Assembly (NCBI RefSeq): GCF_963169125.1
Contig: NC_084794.1
Location: 159,327,858-159,391,857, forward strand
Direction: 5' to 3'
Origin: Humulus lupulus
Lineage: Eukaryota > Streptophyta > Magnoliopsida > Rosales > Cannabaceae
Length of the DNA stretch: 64,000 bases
The notes under the pieces are model-generated. The model was not told the DNA's origin and searched no databases. It saw only the letters and a program-made list of their open reading frames with translations. The translations under genes and the position numbers were made by a program. Below are positions 48,372-58,142 of this stretch, one piece after another (positions within the stretch are counted from its first letter, which is position 1; every line of letters starts with the position of its first letter).

Positions 48372-48986
48372 TGATACGAACCACACCAACACTGTGATGA
48401 AACCCGACACCAAATATGGCACAGCCACCAAGAGCACACGAAATGGAATGAAGAACCGCGACCCAATGCTTAGCCAAGCACGAACCTGGGTATGAGGAAG
48501 ACGCCACAAACGGGGATGGGAATCCGTTTGATAAGTCAGGTTGAACGCCACAAGGAACCCCTTGATAAGTTCAAAAGTTTCTTCAAGAACTCAAGAAAAC
48601 CTCACAATATTTTCATTTCATCAAAATCTGATTTTTCCAAATGTTTTCAAGGCATTATATAGCCGAAAATTACATCAAGACAAGCCCCTTTGTCTTCCTA
48701 AAAACCGAAAATTAAAGACAACCTTTTATTTTCCTAATGAAAACTGAAATTAAAGACAAGCCTTTTGTCTTCCTAATAAAAACCGAAAAATAAAGAAAAA
48801 GGACTCTTGGACTCACACAAGTCAAGTGTTTGACTTTTCACAAAATAAACAAAGACTAAATAAAAATATAAGATGACAAAATACAATAAGACTCATCAAG
48901 CTCCTAAACTGAGGCTTTTGGCTCGCGCCCTCGTCACCAGGCCAACTGGAACTAGACTTGGATCTTTAGTCTTGGTGTCCTCATCA

Positions 48987-49203
48987 CTAAATCCCCTTCA
49001 TTCTCATCCTCCCTTTGGTGTATCCTACCCCTCCTTGGTCTCCGTTGTGCCCCCTCTTCTACCCTATCAAACCGCTCATGTATTTGCTCACACTCCGCCC
49101 TCAACATCCTCCTCATCTCCCCCATTAAAGCTTCAATTTGTAGATTTGGAACTGTAGGTGGTGGAGCGTCATTGCCTGCATTTCTTTCTGTATTTTGTGA
49201 CAT
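48987..49203 (-). pseudogene. NA4 Gag N-terminal fragment
   Basis: About 72 residues from ATG at 49203, matching the start of NA2 Gag through the heptad-like [23 protein letters not shown], then cut at the LTR border. It has no Gag core, knuckle or protease. The remaining protein reads into the LTR tail. Confidence 0.8.
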
Positions 49204-49610
49204 GATGGAGAATCTGCAAAACAATAAGGTTAGACAATTATAGAAAGGACCTCATTGCACTCCCTCACGTGTTTCACTCAAAGAAAAATGGTCACTCAAG
49301 TCCACTCGTGTTTCACTCAATGATGACTTTTACCCTCAAATAAGCTCACACCTCTGCCTTTTTCCACTCTATTTTCTTCTTTAAGTTCTTTGAAAACTAA
49401 TGAAACAGTGATATGGAGGTTCAAGCAGCCAATTCTACCAAACAAACCAAACGAACACCGACAAAAACTGGTGAAAATGACGAAAAAATGAGGATTTTTG
49501 GAACACTTGTGTGGGGTTTTGGCCAAAAGGCCTCTAGACCATAAGGAACAAGAATAGAACAAAAATTTTTAAGAAGGGTTTCCATACTCGGATCCCCTTC
49601 CCCTTCCCTT

Positions 49611-49645
49611 TTCCTTTCCTTTCCTTTCCTTTTTTTTTTTTTTTA
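49611..49645. repeat. Pyrimidine-rich simple repeat in the NA4 leader
   Basis: A run of CCTTT/TTTCC units followed by poly-T. Similar poly-T or poly-A runs mark the leader of every family-A copy (5829, 47545, 48270, 50322, 54478, 55447, 63957). Confidence 0.6.
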
Positions 49646-51080
49646 ACCTCTCAAATTTGAGAAACCAGATACGAATTTCTGAAAAGGAGAGAAAAAAAAA
49701 ATGAATACCAAAGAGCCAACCCGAAATCAAACAATCTGAGTTACTAACACAGATTCAAGAACCAACCAATCTGTGAAAACCAATACTCCCAATACAATCT
49801 GTGATTCAAGAACACTTCCCCAATAACATAAAAATCAATCGGTGATTCACCCAAAACAGAATACCAAAAACAATCCCAATTACAGAAAACCCAAATAGAC
49901 TTGTAGCACTATAACAATTTCGAATTTCTCCCAAATAAAGGGAAACAAAATTTCAATCAGTGGCACTATAATAATCGGTGGTACACTCCCAATAACAGAG
50001 AACAAATATTCCCAAAAAAAACAACCCCAAAATAGAGAAGGACCAATCAATCCGTGGCACTATCACAAAGTAAACAATTGACTCAATGACAATCTCAGAT
50101 TTTCACAAAGGAAATAAGGATTTTCACAAACTCAATAACAATTTCAGTTGATTAGTTTCGGATTTCAAGGGATTTTACAAAGAACTAATATAAATAAGGA
50201 AATAAGAACACGATTTGAACAAAGAAACAATCTGGAATAAAGAGATTAACTATAATGGTTTCGGATTTTTAGAAGGAAAACAAGAACAAAGACTAAGAAA
50301 ATCAAGAACACGAATAGATAGATTTTTTTTTTTTTTTTTGATTTCAGAAACACGAATTGAAAGAAAAACACAAAGTAAAGGATAGGCCAAACCGGATGAT
50401 CCTAAGCTCTGATACCAACTGATATGAACCACACCAACATTGTGATGAAACCCGACACCAAATATGGAACAGCCACCAAGAACATACGAGATTGGAATGG
50501 AACCGCGACCCAATGCTTAGCCAAGCACGAACCTTGGTATGAGGAAGACGCCACAAACGGGGATGGAATCCGTTTGATAAGTCAGGATGAACGCCACAAG
50601 GAATCTCCTTGATAAGTTCAAAAGTTTCTTCAAGAACTCAAGAAAAAATAAACTCACAATTTCATTCAACATAATCTGATTTTTCCAAATGTTTTCAAGG
50701 CCTTATATAGCCGAAAATTACATCAATACAAGCCCCTTTGTCTTCCTAAAAACCGAAATATTAAAGACAAGCCTTTTGTCTTCCTAATGAAACCGAAAAA
50801 TAAAGACAACCCTTTGTCTTCCTAATGAAAATCGAAATTTAAAGACAACCCTTTGTTTTCCTAATAAAAACCGAAAATTAAAGACAAAAAGGACTCTTGG
50901 ACTCACACAAGTCAAGTGTTTGACTTTTCACAAAAAAAAAAAACAAAGACTAAATAAAAAATACAAGATGACAAAACGCAAAAGACTCATCAAGCTCCTA
51001 AACTGAGTCTTTTGGCTCGCGCCCTCGTCACCAGACCAACTGGAACTAGACTTGGATCTTTAGTCTTGGTGTCCTCATCA

Positions 51081-53446
51081 CAAAGTGTCTTAGATTTGCA
51101 TGGAGACGACTGTTTAGATGTTGTTTTGAGGGAAAAACTTGATTTGAAGAAAGAGGACGTCACTAGTGAATTCAAGGAGGATATGGCTGCACTTAATAGT
51201 GGAGGAGAAACTTTTAAAGAGGTACCATTCTTGGGTTTACCTATTTCTCATGAAAAGTTTCAAGCGTCTATTATAGCACAAGAAAAGCTTGAATTGAAAC
51301 CACTACTGAAACATCTCAAATATGTGAACTTTGGGGAGAATGAGACATTATAGGTAATTATCACTACACATCTCTACCAAGTTCATGAGGAGCATTTGAT
51401 AAGGGTACTTCGGGAGTATAAAAATACCATAGGATGGACCATAAAGAATATGAAGGGAATAAGTCCAACCACGTGTATGGATTATATTCTCCTCAGCAAA
51501 GGTTTGAATCCACCTACGATGGAAGTCATTCAAAAGGATATATTATTGAAGCTCTTAAATCTTGGTGTGATTTACCCTATTTTAGATAGTAAGTGGGTCA
51601 TCACTCTTGGTCAAGTGATTCCTAAGAAATTTGGTATCATAGTGGTGAAGAATGATGAGAATGAGCTAGTTCCCACTCAATTCCAAACGAGTTGGAGAGT
51701 TTGTATTAATTACCGAAAGTTGAATGCGTCAAATCGCAAAGACTACTTCTCCTTTCCATTCATCAAACAAATGCTTGAAAGATTAGTGGGACATTCTTAT
51801 TATTGCTTTCTTGACAGTTATTCAGGTTATAGTCAAATTTTTATTGCTCTGGAATACCAAGAGAAGACTACATTTACATGTTGATTTGGTACCTTTCCTT
51901 TTCTACAAATGCATTTTGGGTTATGTAATGCTCCCGCCACTTTTCAGTGATGCATGGTTAGTATTTTCTCATATTACATTGAAAACATAATAGAAGTATT
52001 TGTGGATGACTTTAGTGTCTATGGTGATTCTTTCGATATGTGCCTTCGTAACTCAACTCTTGTTCTTAAACGATGTATTGACACTAATTTTGTCTTGAAT
52101 TGGGAGAAGTGTCTCGTTATGGGACAACAAGGTATTGTGTTGGGGCATGTTATTTCTAATAAAGGGAAGTGGAAAAAGCCAAGATTGATCTCATTCGTTC
52201 TCTTCCACCACCATCAAGCGTGAAAGAGATAAGATCTTTCCTTGGTCATGCAAGTTTTTATTGGAGGTTTATTAAGGATTTCTCAAAGATTACTTCACCA
52301 TTATGCAATCTTCTTCAGAAGGATTTGGCTTTTGAAATTAATTATAAATGGTTATTCGCATTCAAAAAATTGAAGGAATCCTAGCCTACAACTCCCATTA
52401 TTCAGCCACCAAATTGGGAGTTACCATTTGAAATTAAGTGTGACGCTAGTGATTATGCAGTAGGGGCAGTCCTTGGGCTACGAGTAGGTAAAGTTCCTCA
52501 TGTCATACTATGCCTCCAGACTCTTAATGATGCTTAGTTGAATTACTCTACTACAGAGAAAGAGCTTTTATCGGTCATTTTTGCTTCAGAAAAGTTTTGA
52601 TTTTACTTGATTGGAACTAAAGTTATTATTTACACTAACCTTGTCGCTTTTAAATATTTACTAGCAAAGAAAGAAGCAAAACCTCAGCTTATTCGGTGGA
52701 TTCTACTCCTCCAAGAGTTTGTTCTTGAAATAAAAGACAACAGATGAATATAACTTGCAGTTGTATGAAAAGTTACCCGACGATGAACTCCTAGCATTGC
52801 AACAAGCTATTCCATGGTTTGCTAATATTGTTAATTATTTTGCCACCGAGATGTTACCGGGAGACCTCACACAAGCTCAAAGGAACAAGATTAAGAATGA
52901 TGCTAATTTCTACATTTTGGATGAACCTTATTTATGGAAACATTATGGCAATCAAGTCATTCAAACTTGTGTTCCCAAAAATGAATTTCAATACATCCTT
53001 GCTTTCTCTCATTCTCATGCTTGTGGAGGTCATTTTGGATCAAAGAGAACAGTCCACAAATTTCATGACAATAGTTTCTATTGACCTACGATCTTTAAGG
53101 ACTCTTATGCTTTTTGTAAGTCATGTGATCATTGTCTACGTGTTGGTAACATGACTTCTAGAGATCAAATGCTTCAAACTCCCACTCTTATTATTGAGAT
53201 TTTTGTTGTATGTGGCAGTGATTTTATTGGACTGTTTCCATTGTCATTTGGTTCTGAATACATTTTATTAGTGATGGATTATGTGTCCAAGTGGGTGGAA
53301 GCAAAGGCAACCAAAGTGGATAATTCTAAAATAGTGGTTGAGTTCAGTCGATCAAATATTTTTGTGAGGATTGGCACTCCAAAATACTATTGGAGCATTA
53401 TTTTGGTGTTATCAAGTGACTCACAAAGTCAACATTATTTTGGCTT
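51081..53446 (+). pseudogene. Athila-like Ty3/gypsy pol relic
   Basis: RT begins with the Athila-typical VLREYKNTIGWTIKNMKGISP, then WRVCINYRKLN, CFLDSYSGYSQI, FGLCNAPATF-like residues, EVFVDDFSVYGDSF (near 52000) and VLNWEKC. RNase H (IKCDASDYAVGAVLG, STTEKELLSVIFA) and integrase (HSHACGGHFGSKRT, GIDFIGLFP-like, YVSKWVEAKA) follow. Stops lie near 51351, 51883, 51950, 52383, 52536 and 53083, with frameshifts between. It is ancient and dead. Gag and LTRs are absent. The left edge is an LTR of NA4, and the right edge is a poorly defined join to element F. Confidence 0.85.
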
Positions 53447-53773
53447 GCAAACCCTGGAGCCACTTCTTATGCCGATGTTATGAAAATGGGTATAGAGGTG
53501 GAAAGGCTCCAAGTAAATGTTAGTAAGGAGGAGGCCAGCAAGTCTGAACCCAAGCAGCATAATCAATTGCAGAAAGGTCGAAACCACAACAACAACCAGC
53601 ATAACAATAACCAAAAGAAAAGAAAGCATCCTGATAATAAGCAAGCTGACACTAACAAAAGAGCATGGACCAATAACGGTAATAATAGGTCAAGTTATGG
53701 GGAATACCCTCAGTGCTCCAAGTGTCAGAAAAGATATCCTGGAAAGTGTTGTGCGAACACCAAGGGTGGTTAC
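53447..53773 (+). pseudogene. Element F Gag C-terminus, split in the zinc knuckle
   Basis: It starts NPGATSYADVMKMG and ends in a basic, Asn/Gln-rich tract and the first cysteines of a Gag zinc region (CSKCQKRYPGKCC). NA2 interrupts it there. The next knuckle residues (CNCG-like, GHRKKDCPQ) appear after the TSD at 58678. It belongs to a chromovirus-type element. Confidence 0.75.
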
Positions 53774-54394
53774 TGATGAGGACACCAAGACTAACGATCC
53801 AAGTCTAGTTCCAGTTGGTTTGGTGACGAGGGCGCGAGCCAAAAGACTCAGTTTAGGAGCTTGATGAATCTTATTGTATTTTGTCATCTTGTATTTTTTA
53901 TTTAGTCTTTGTTTGTTTTTGTGAAAAGTCAAACACTTGACTTGTGTGAGTCCAAGAGTCCTTTTGTCTTTATTTTTCAGTTTTCATTAGGAAGACAAAA
54001 AGGCTTGTCTTTATTTGTCGGTTTTCATTAGGAAGACAAAAGGTTGTCTTTAATTTTCGGTTTTTAGGAAGACAAAGGGTCTTGTCTTGATGTAATTTTC
54101 GGCTATATAAGGCCTTGAAAACATTTGGAAAAACCAGATTATGTTGAATGAAATTGTGAGTTTATTTCTTCTTGAGTTCTTGAAGAAACTTTTGAACTTA
54201 TCAAGGAGATTCCTTGTGGCGTTCATCCTGACTTATCAAACGGATTCCATCCCCGTTTGTGGCGTCTTCCTCATACCAAGGTTCGTGCTTGGCTAAGCAT
54301 TGGGTCGCGGTTCCATTCCAATCTCGTGTGTTCTTGGTGGCTGTTCCATATTTGGTGTCGGGTTTCGTCACACTTGTTGGCGTGGTTCGTATCA
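53774..54394 (+). repeat. NA2 5' LTR
   Basis: 621 bp, TGATGAGGACACC to GTTCGTATCA. U3 has three palindrome repeats (arms AAGACAA/TTGTCTT) and TATA box CTATATAAGG (54103-54112). From 54135 to the end it is identical by eye to A0, while the upstream part matches NA1. Confidence 0.93.
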
Positions 54395-54407
54395 GTTGGT
54401 ATCAGAG
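54395..54407 (+). promoter_or_regulatory. NA2 primer-binding site
   Basis: GTTGGTATCAGAG directly after the LTR, complementary to initiator tRNA-Met. Confidence 0.88.
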
Positions 54408-54779
54408 ATTAGGATCATCCGGTTTGGCCTATCCTTTACTTTGTGTTTTTCTTTCAATTCGTGTTTCTATATTAGAAAAAAAAAAAAATTCATCATGTAC
54501 TCGTGTTTTGATTTCTTTGTCCTTGCTTCCTTGTGAAATCTGAAACTATTCTAGAGCTTGTTGTTTTCCTTATTTCAATTGTTTCCTTGTTTGAAATCCG
54601 AGCCTAGGTTCATACGGTTTGCCTATCTTTTTTTTTCTTGTTTTTCCATTTCGTTTCTTTGTTCAAATAGTGCAATTTAATTAGGGTTTCTGAAATTTCC
54701 CCTATTTTGTTTTCTTTTCGTTTCTAAAATCTTGAATTAGGATTCTTAATTGTGAAAACCGAATTTTCATTGAGTCCTC

Positions 54780-55175
54780 TTGTTTTGTTGTTAAATCCGA
54801 ATGTGCTTTTGGGTTTCTCTTGTTCTTATTGTGCAATCCGAATTGGCATTGAGTTTTCTCTTATTCTCATTGTGAAATCTGAAATTGGGATTGAGGTTCT
54901 CTTATTCTTATTGTGAAATCTGAAATTGGGATTGAGGTTCTCTTATTCTTATTGTGAAATCTGAAATTGGGATTGAGATTCTCTTATTCTTATTGTGAAA
55001 TCTGAAATTGGGATTGAGTTTCTCTTGTTCTTATTGTAAAATCTGAAATTGGGTTTGAGATTTCTCTTGTTCTTACGGTGAAATCTGAGTTGGGCTTGAG
55101 TTTCTCTTATTCTTATTGTTAAATCCGAATTTTTCCTTGGGTTTCTCATGTTCTTGTTATGAAATCCGAAATTGG
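54780..55175 (+). repeat. 41-bp tandem repeat in the NA2 leader
   Basis: At 54870-55015 consecutive units of 41 bp (starting GTGAAATCTGAAATTGGGAT) are nearly identical, and more diverged units flank them, for about nine in all. It is the counterpart of the arrays at 5950 and 47650. A0 lacks it. Confidence 0.82.
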
Positions 55176-55907
55176 TATTGATAATTCCCTTGTTTCAATT
55201 GTGTCCCTGGTTTCAATTGGCTTCTTTATTTGTTGTGGAATCCGAGACTGTTATAGTGCCACAAATTAGTTTGGTTTTGATCTTATTGTTTGAATCACAG
55301 ATTAGATTTTGGGAATATTGGTTTTCTGTTATTGGGATTGTTCTTGAATCTGTTATAATACCACAGTTTGCTTGGTTTTCGGATTGGTTCTTTGGTGTTC
55401 AAATTTTTTTTTCTTTTCAAAAATTGAGTATCTGGGTTATCAAATTTGAGAGATAAAAAAAAAAAAAAAAAGGAAGAAAGGAAAGGAAAAATCAAGAGGA
55501 TCCGAACCTAAAAAGAAAAAAGAGTCTGGAAACCCTTCTTAAAAATTTTTGTTCTAATCTTGTTCCTTATGGTCTAGAGGCCTTTTGACCAAAACCCCAC
55601 ACAAGTGTTCCAAAAATCATCATTTTTTCGTCATTTTCACCAATTTTCGTCGGTGTTCGTTTGGTTTGTTTGGTTGGATTTGCTGCTTGAATACTCCATA
55701 TTACCGTTGGATTAGTTTTGAAAGAACTTAAAGAAGAATACGAGTGGAAAAAGGCAGAGGTGTGAGCCTATTTGAGGGTAAAAGCCATTGAAATTGAGTG
55801 AAACACGAGGGGATTTGAGTGAAAATATTGTTCGAGCGAAACACGTGAGGGAGTGTGGGGAGGTCTTTTCTCCATATTATTCTAACCTTATTTTGCAGAT
55901 TTCCATC

Positions 55908-58142
55908 ATGGCACAAAATCCAGAGAAAGATGCAAGCAATGATATTCCGCCACCTGAGGTTCCGAATCTACAAATGCAAGCATTAATTGGGGAGATGCGA
56001 AGGATGATGAGGGCGGAGTGTGAGCAGATACATGAGAGGTTGGATAGGGTAGAAGAGGGAACGCAATGGAGGGCACGGAGGAACAGGGTGCAACAACGGG
56101 ATGTTGAGGGTGAAAGAGAGTTTGATGGGGGCGATTTAGAGGAAGAATATGATAGGATGTCAGAGGGTAACCATAGGAGGTATGGCCGAGATAGAGAAGC
56201 TAGGAACTGGGTAGACAATAATTTGGGAAATATCAAGATGAGAATCCCCGCCTTTCAAGGCAAGAGTGATCCTGAGGCATACCTTGAGTGGGAGAAGAAA
56301 ATGGAGTTGGTTTTCGATTGTCACAACTACTCTGACATGAAGAAGGTAAAACTAGCTGTCATTGAATTTACTGATTATGCTATTGTTTGGTGGGATCAGT
56401 TGTGCATCAATAGGAGGCGAAATGGAGATCGTGCCATTGACACTTGGGAGGCTATGAAGAGGGTGATGAGGCGACGGTTTGTACCATCTCATTATTATCG
56501 AGATCTATACCTTAAGTTGCAGGGTCTTCGTCAAGGTTCCAAGAGTGTTGATGAGTATTACAAGGAGATGGAGATGACTATGATTAGAGCCAATGTGGAA
56601 GAGGATCGGGAGGCAACAATGGCAAGGTTTTTGAATGGGTTGAACCGAGAGATTGCTAATCCAATTGAGCTACACCATTATGTGGAATTGGAAGATTTGG
56701 TGCATATGGCAATCAAAGTTGAGAGGCAGCTCAAGAGGGGTAGTACAAGTTCAAAGCCAAGACCGAGCCCACAAAATTCAAGTGCAACACCTTGGCGGTC
56801 GAACTATCCAAAGAAGGAAGAAGACCAACCTACTTCATCCTTTACACCAAAACCAGCCACGACCCCTCAAGGTAACACAGCCCCTACTTCGTCCCATTCT
56901 AGTGAGATAAAGTGTTTCAAATGTCAGGGGCGAGGACACATAGCTAGCCAATGTCCAAACAAGAGAGTTATGGTGATTCGAGAAAGTGGCGAGCTCGATT
57001 CTGAAGATGAAGATGATCTTGCTGACATGCCACCATTGGAAGATGCTTCTATCGATGATGAAGAGTATGGGCCAGAATCTGGTGAGATGCTTGCACTAGT
57101 CACACGACGAGCCTTGAATTTGCAAGCAAAAGAAGAGGAAGAAGAGGTGCAGCGGGAGAACATCTTTCACACTCGTTGTCATGTGAAAGACAAGGTATGT
57201 AGTGTGATTATTGATGGAGGTAGTTGTACTAACGTTGCTAGTTCTTCCATGGTTGAGAAGCTGGGGCTCCCAATGCTTAAACATCCTTGTCCATACAAGT
57301 TGCAGTGGTTGAATGATAGTGGTGAAGTGAGGGTTACAAAACAGGTGCTGGTGTCATTTCGAATTGGCAAGTATGAGGATGAGGTATTGTGCGATGTGGT
57401 TCCCATGCAAGCTGGACACCTCCTTCTAGGAAGGCCTTGGCTATTTGATCGGCGAGTCCAGCATGATGGCTTCACCAACAAGTACTCATTCACGTTCCAT
57501 CAACGAACAATCACTCTAGCTCCATTGACGCCAAAGCAAGTATATGAAGACCAAGTGAGGTTGCAAAAATTGAGTGATAAAAAAATATTGAGTGAGAAAA
57601 AGAAGGAGAGTGAAAAGATGAATGAGAGTGAGAGACAAAGAGAGAAAAGGGTCGAATCAAGTGAGAGAGAAAAGAAAGAGAAGAGTTCGATCAATGAGGG
57701 AAAATTAAAGAGAAAACAAAATAATTTTTATGCAAAAAAAAGTGAGGTTAAGGAGGCTCTTTTAAACACTAACCAACTTGATGTTAACAAGGGTCGTCAC
57801 AAGCAGGTTTTTGACCCCGGTGATTGGGTATGGGTACACATGAGGAAAGAGCGATTCCCAGCACAAAGACGTTCCAAATTGCTACCTCGAGGAGATGGTC
57901 CGTTTCAAGTGCTAGAAAGGATCAATGACAATGCCTACAGACTCGATTTACCAGGTGAGTATACTGTTAGTGCTACTTTTAATGTTTCTGATTTGAGTCC
58001 TTTTGATGCAGATGAAGATTTGAGGACAAATCCTTCTCAAGAGGGGGGGAATGATGAGGACACCAAGACTAACGATCCAAGTCTAGTTCCAGTTGGTTTG
58101 GTGACGAGGGCGCGAGCCAAAAGACTCAGTTTAGGAGCTTGA
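55908..58142 (+). CDS. NA2 Gag-protease/integrase-C fusion protein
   Basis: 744 codons from MAQNPEKDASN. The start is chosen because the same ATG opens Gag in NA1 and NA3 and the frame upstream is leader. Order: coiled-coil-like N-terminus (about 25-60), Gag core about 108-276 ([17 protein letters not shown] to KVERQLKR), CCHC knuckle [14 protein letters not shown] about 334-352, aspartic protease region with [10 protein letters not shown] about 434, a K/E-rich linker, then the fusion NQLD/VNKGRHK at residue 625/626 where A0 has 792 more codons (RT, RNase H, most of integrase). The C-terminus keeps the integrase GPF motif ([20 protein letters not shown], about 660-685) and ends inside the 3' LTR at [13 protein letters not shown], shorter than the A0 tail. 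It probably forms particles. Other activities must come from an autonomous relative. No lesion is seen. Confidence 0.93.
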   Translation: MAQNPEKDASNDIPPPEVPNLQMQALIGEMRRMMRAECEQIHERLDRVEEGTQWRARRNRVQQRDVEGEREFDGGDLEEEYDRMSEGNHRRYGRDREARNWVDNNLGNIKMRIPAFQGKSDPEAYLEWEKKMELVFDCHNYSDMKKVKLAVIEFTDYAIVWWDQLCINRRRNGDRAIDTWEAMKRVMRRRFVPSHYYRDLYLKLQGLRQGSKSVDEYYKEMEMTMIRANVEEDREATMARFLNGLNREIANPIELHHYVELEDLVHMAIKVERQLKRGSTSSKPRPSPQNSSATPWRSNYPKKEEDQPTSSFTPKPATTPQGNTAPTSSHSSEIKCFKCQGRGHIASQCPNKRVMVIRESGELDSEDEDDLADMPPLEDASIDDEEYGPESGEMLALVTRRALNLQAKEEEEEVQRENIFHTRCHVKDKVCSVIIDGGSCTNVASSSMVEKLGLPMLKHPCPYKLQWLNDSGEVRVTKQVLVSFRIGKYEDEVLCDVVPMQAGHLLLGRPWLFDRRVQHDGFTNKYSFTFHQRTITLAPLTPKQVYEDQVRLQKLSDKKILSEKKKESEKMNESERQREKRVESSEREKKEKSSINEGKLKRKQNNFYAKKSEVKEALLNTNQLDVNKGRHKQVFDPGDWVWVHMRKERFPAQRRSKLLPRGDGPFQVLERINDNAYRLDLPGEYTVSATFNVSDLSPFDADEDLRTNPSQEGGNDEDTKTNDPSLVPVGLVTRARAKRLSLGA

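Larger units (their letters stand above)
48372..51080 (-). mobile_element. NA4, family-A element reduced to a Gag N-terminus
   Basis: 3' LTR 48372-48986 (615 bp), internal region 48987-50419, 5' LTR 50420-51080 (661 bp). The only coding remnant is the Gag N-terminus at 48987-49203 (MSQNTERNAGNDAPPP to REDENEGDL), fused directly to the LTR start with no polypurine tract between. The two LTRs carry different R-U5 subtypes, so this is not a single clean insertion. No TSD can be defined. Confidence 0.85.

Noticed and set aside
52942..53154. Possible functional integrase in the Athila-like region
   Set aside because: The finger and core are broken by stops and frameshifts, and there are no LTRs.
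54259..54543. Recurrent small LTR ORF ([14 protein letters not shown] and similar) seen in nearly every family-A LTR
   Set aside because: Two or three frames are open over the same bases, and copies are young, so openness is expected. There is no sign of coding selection.
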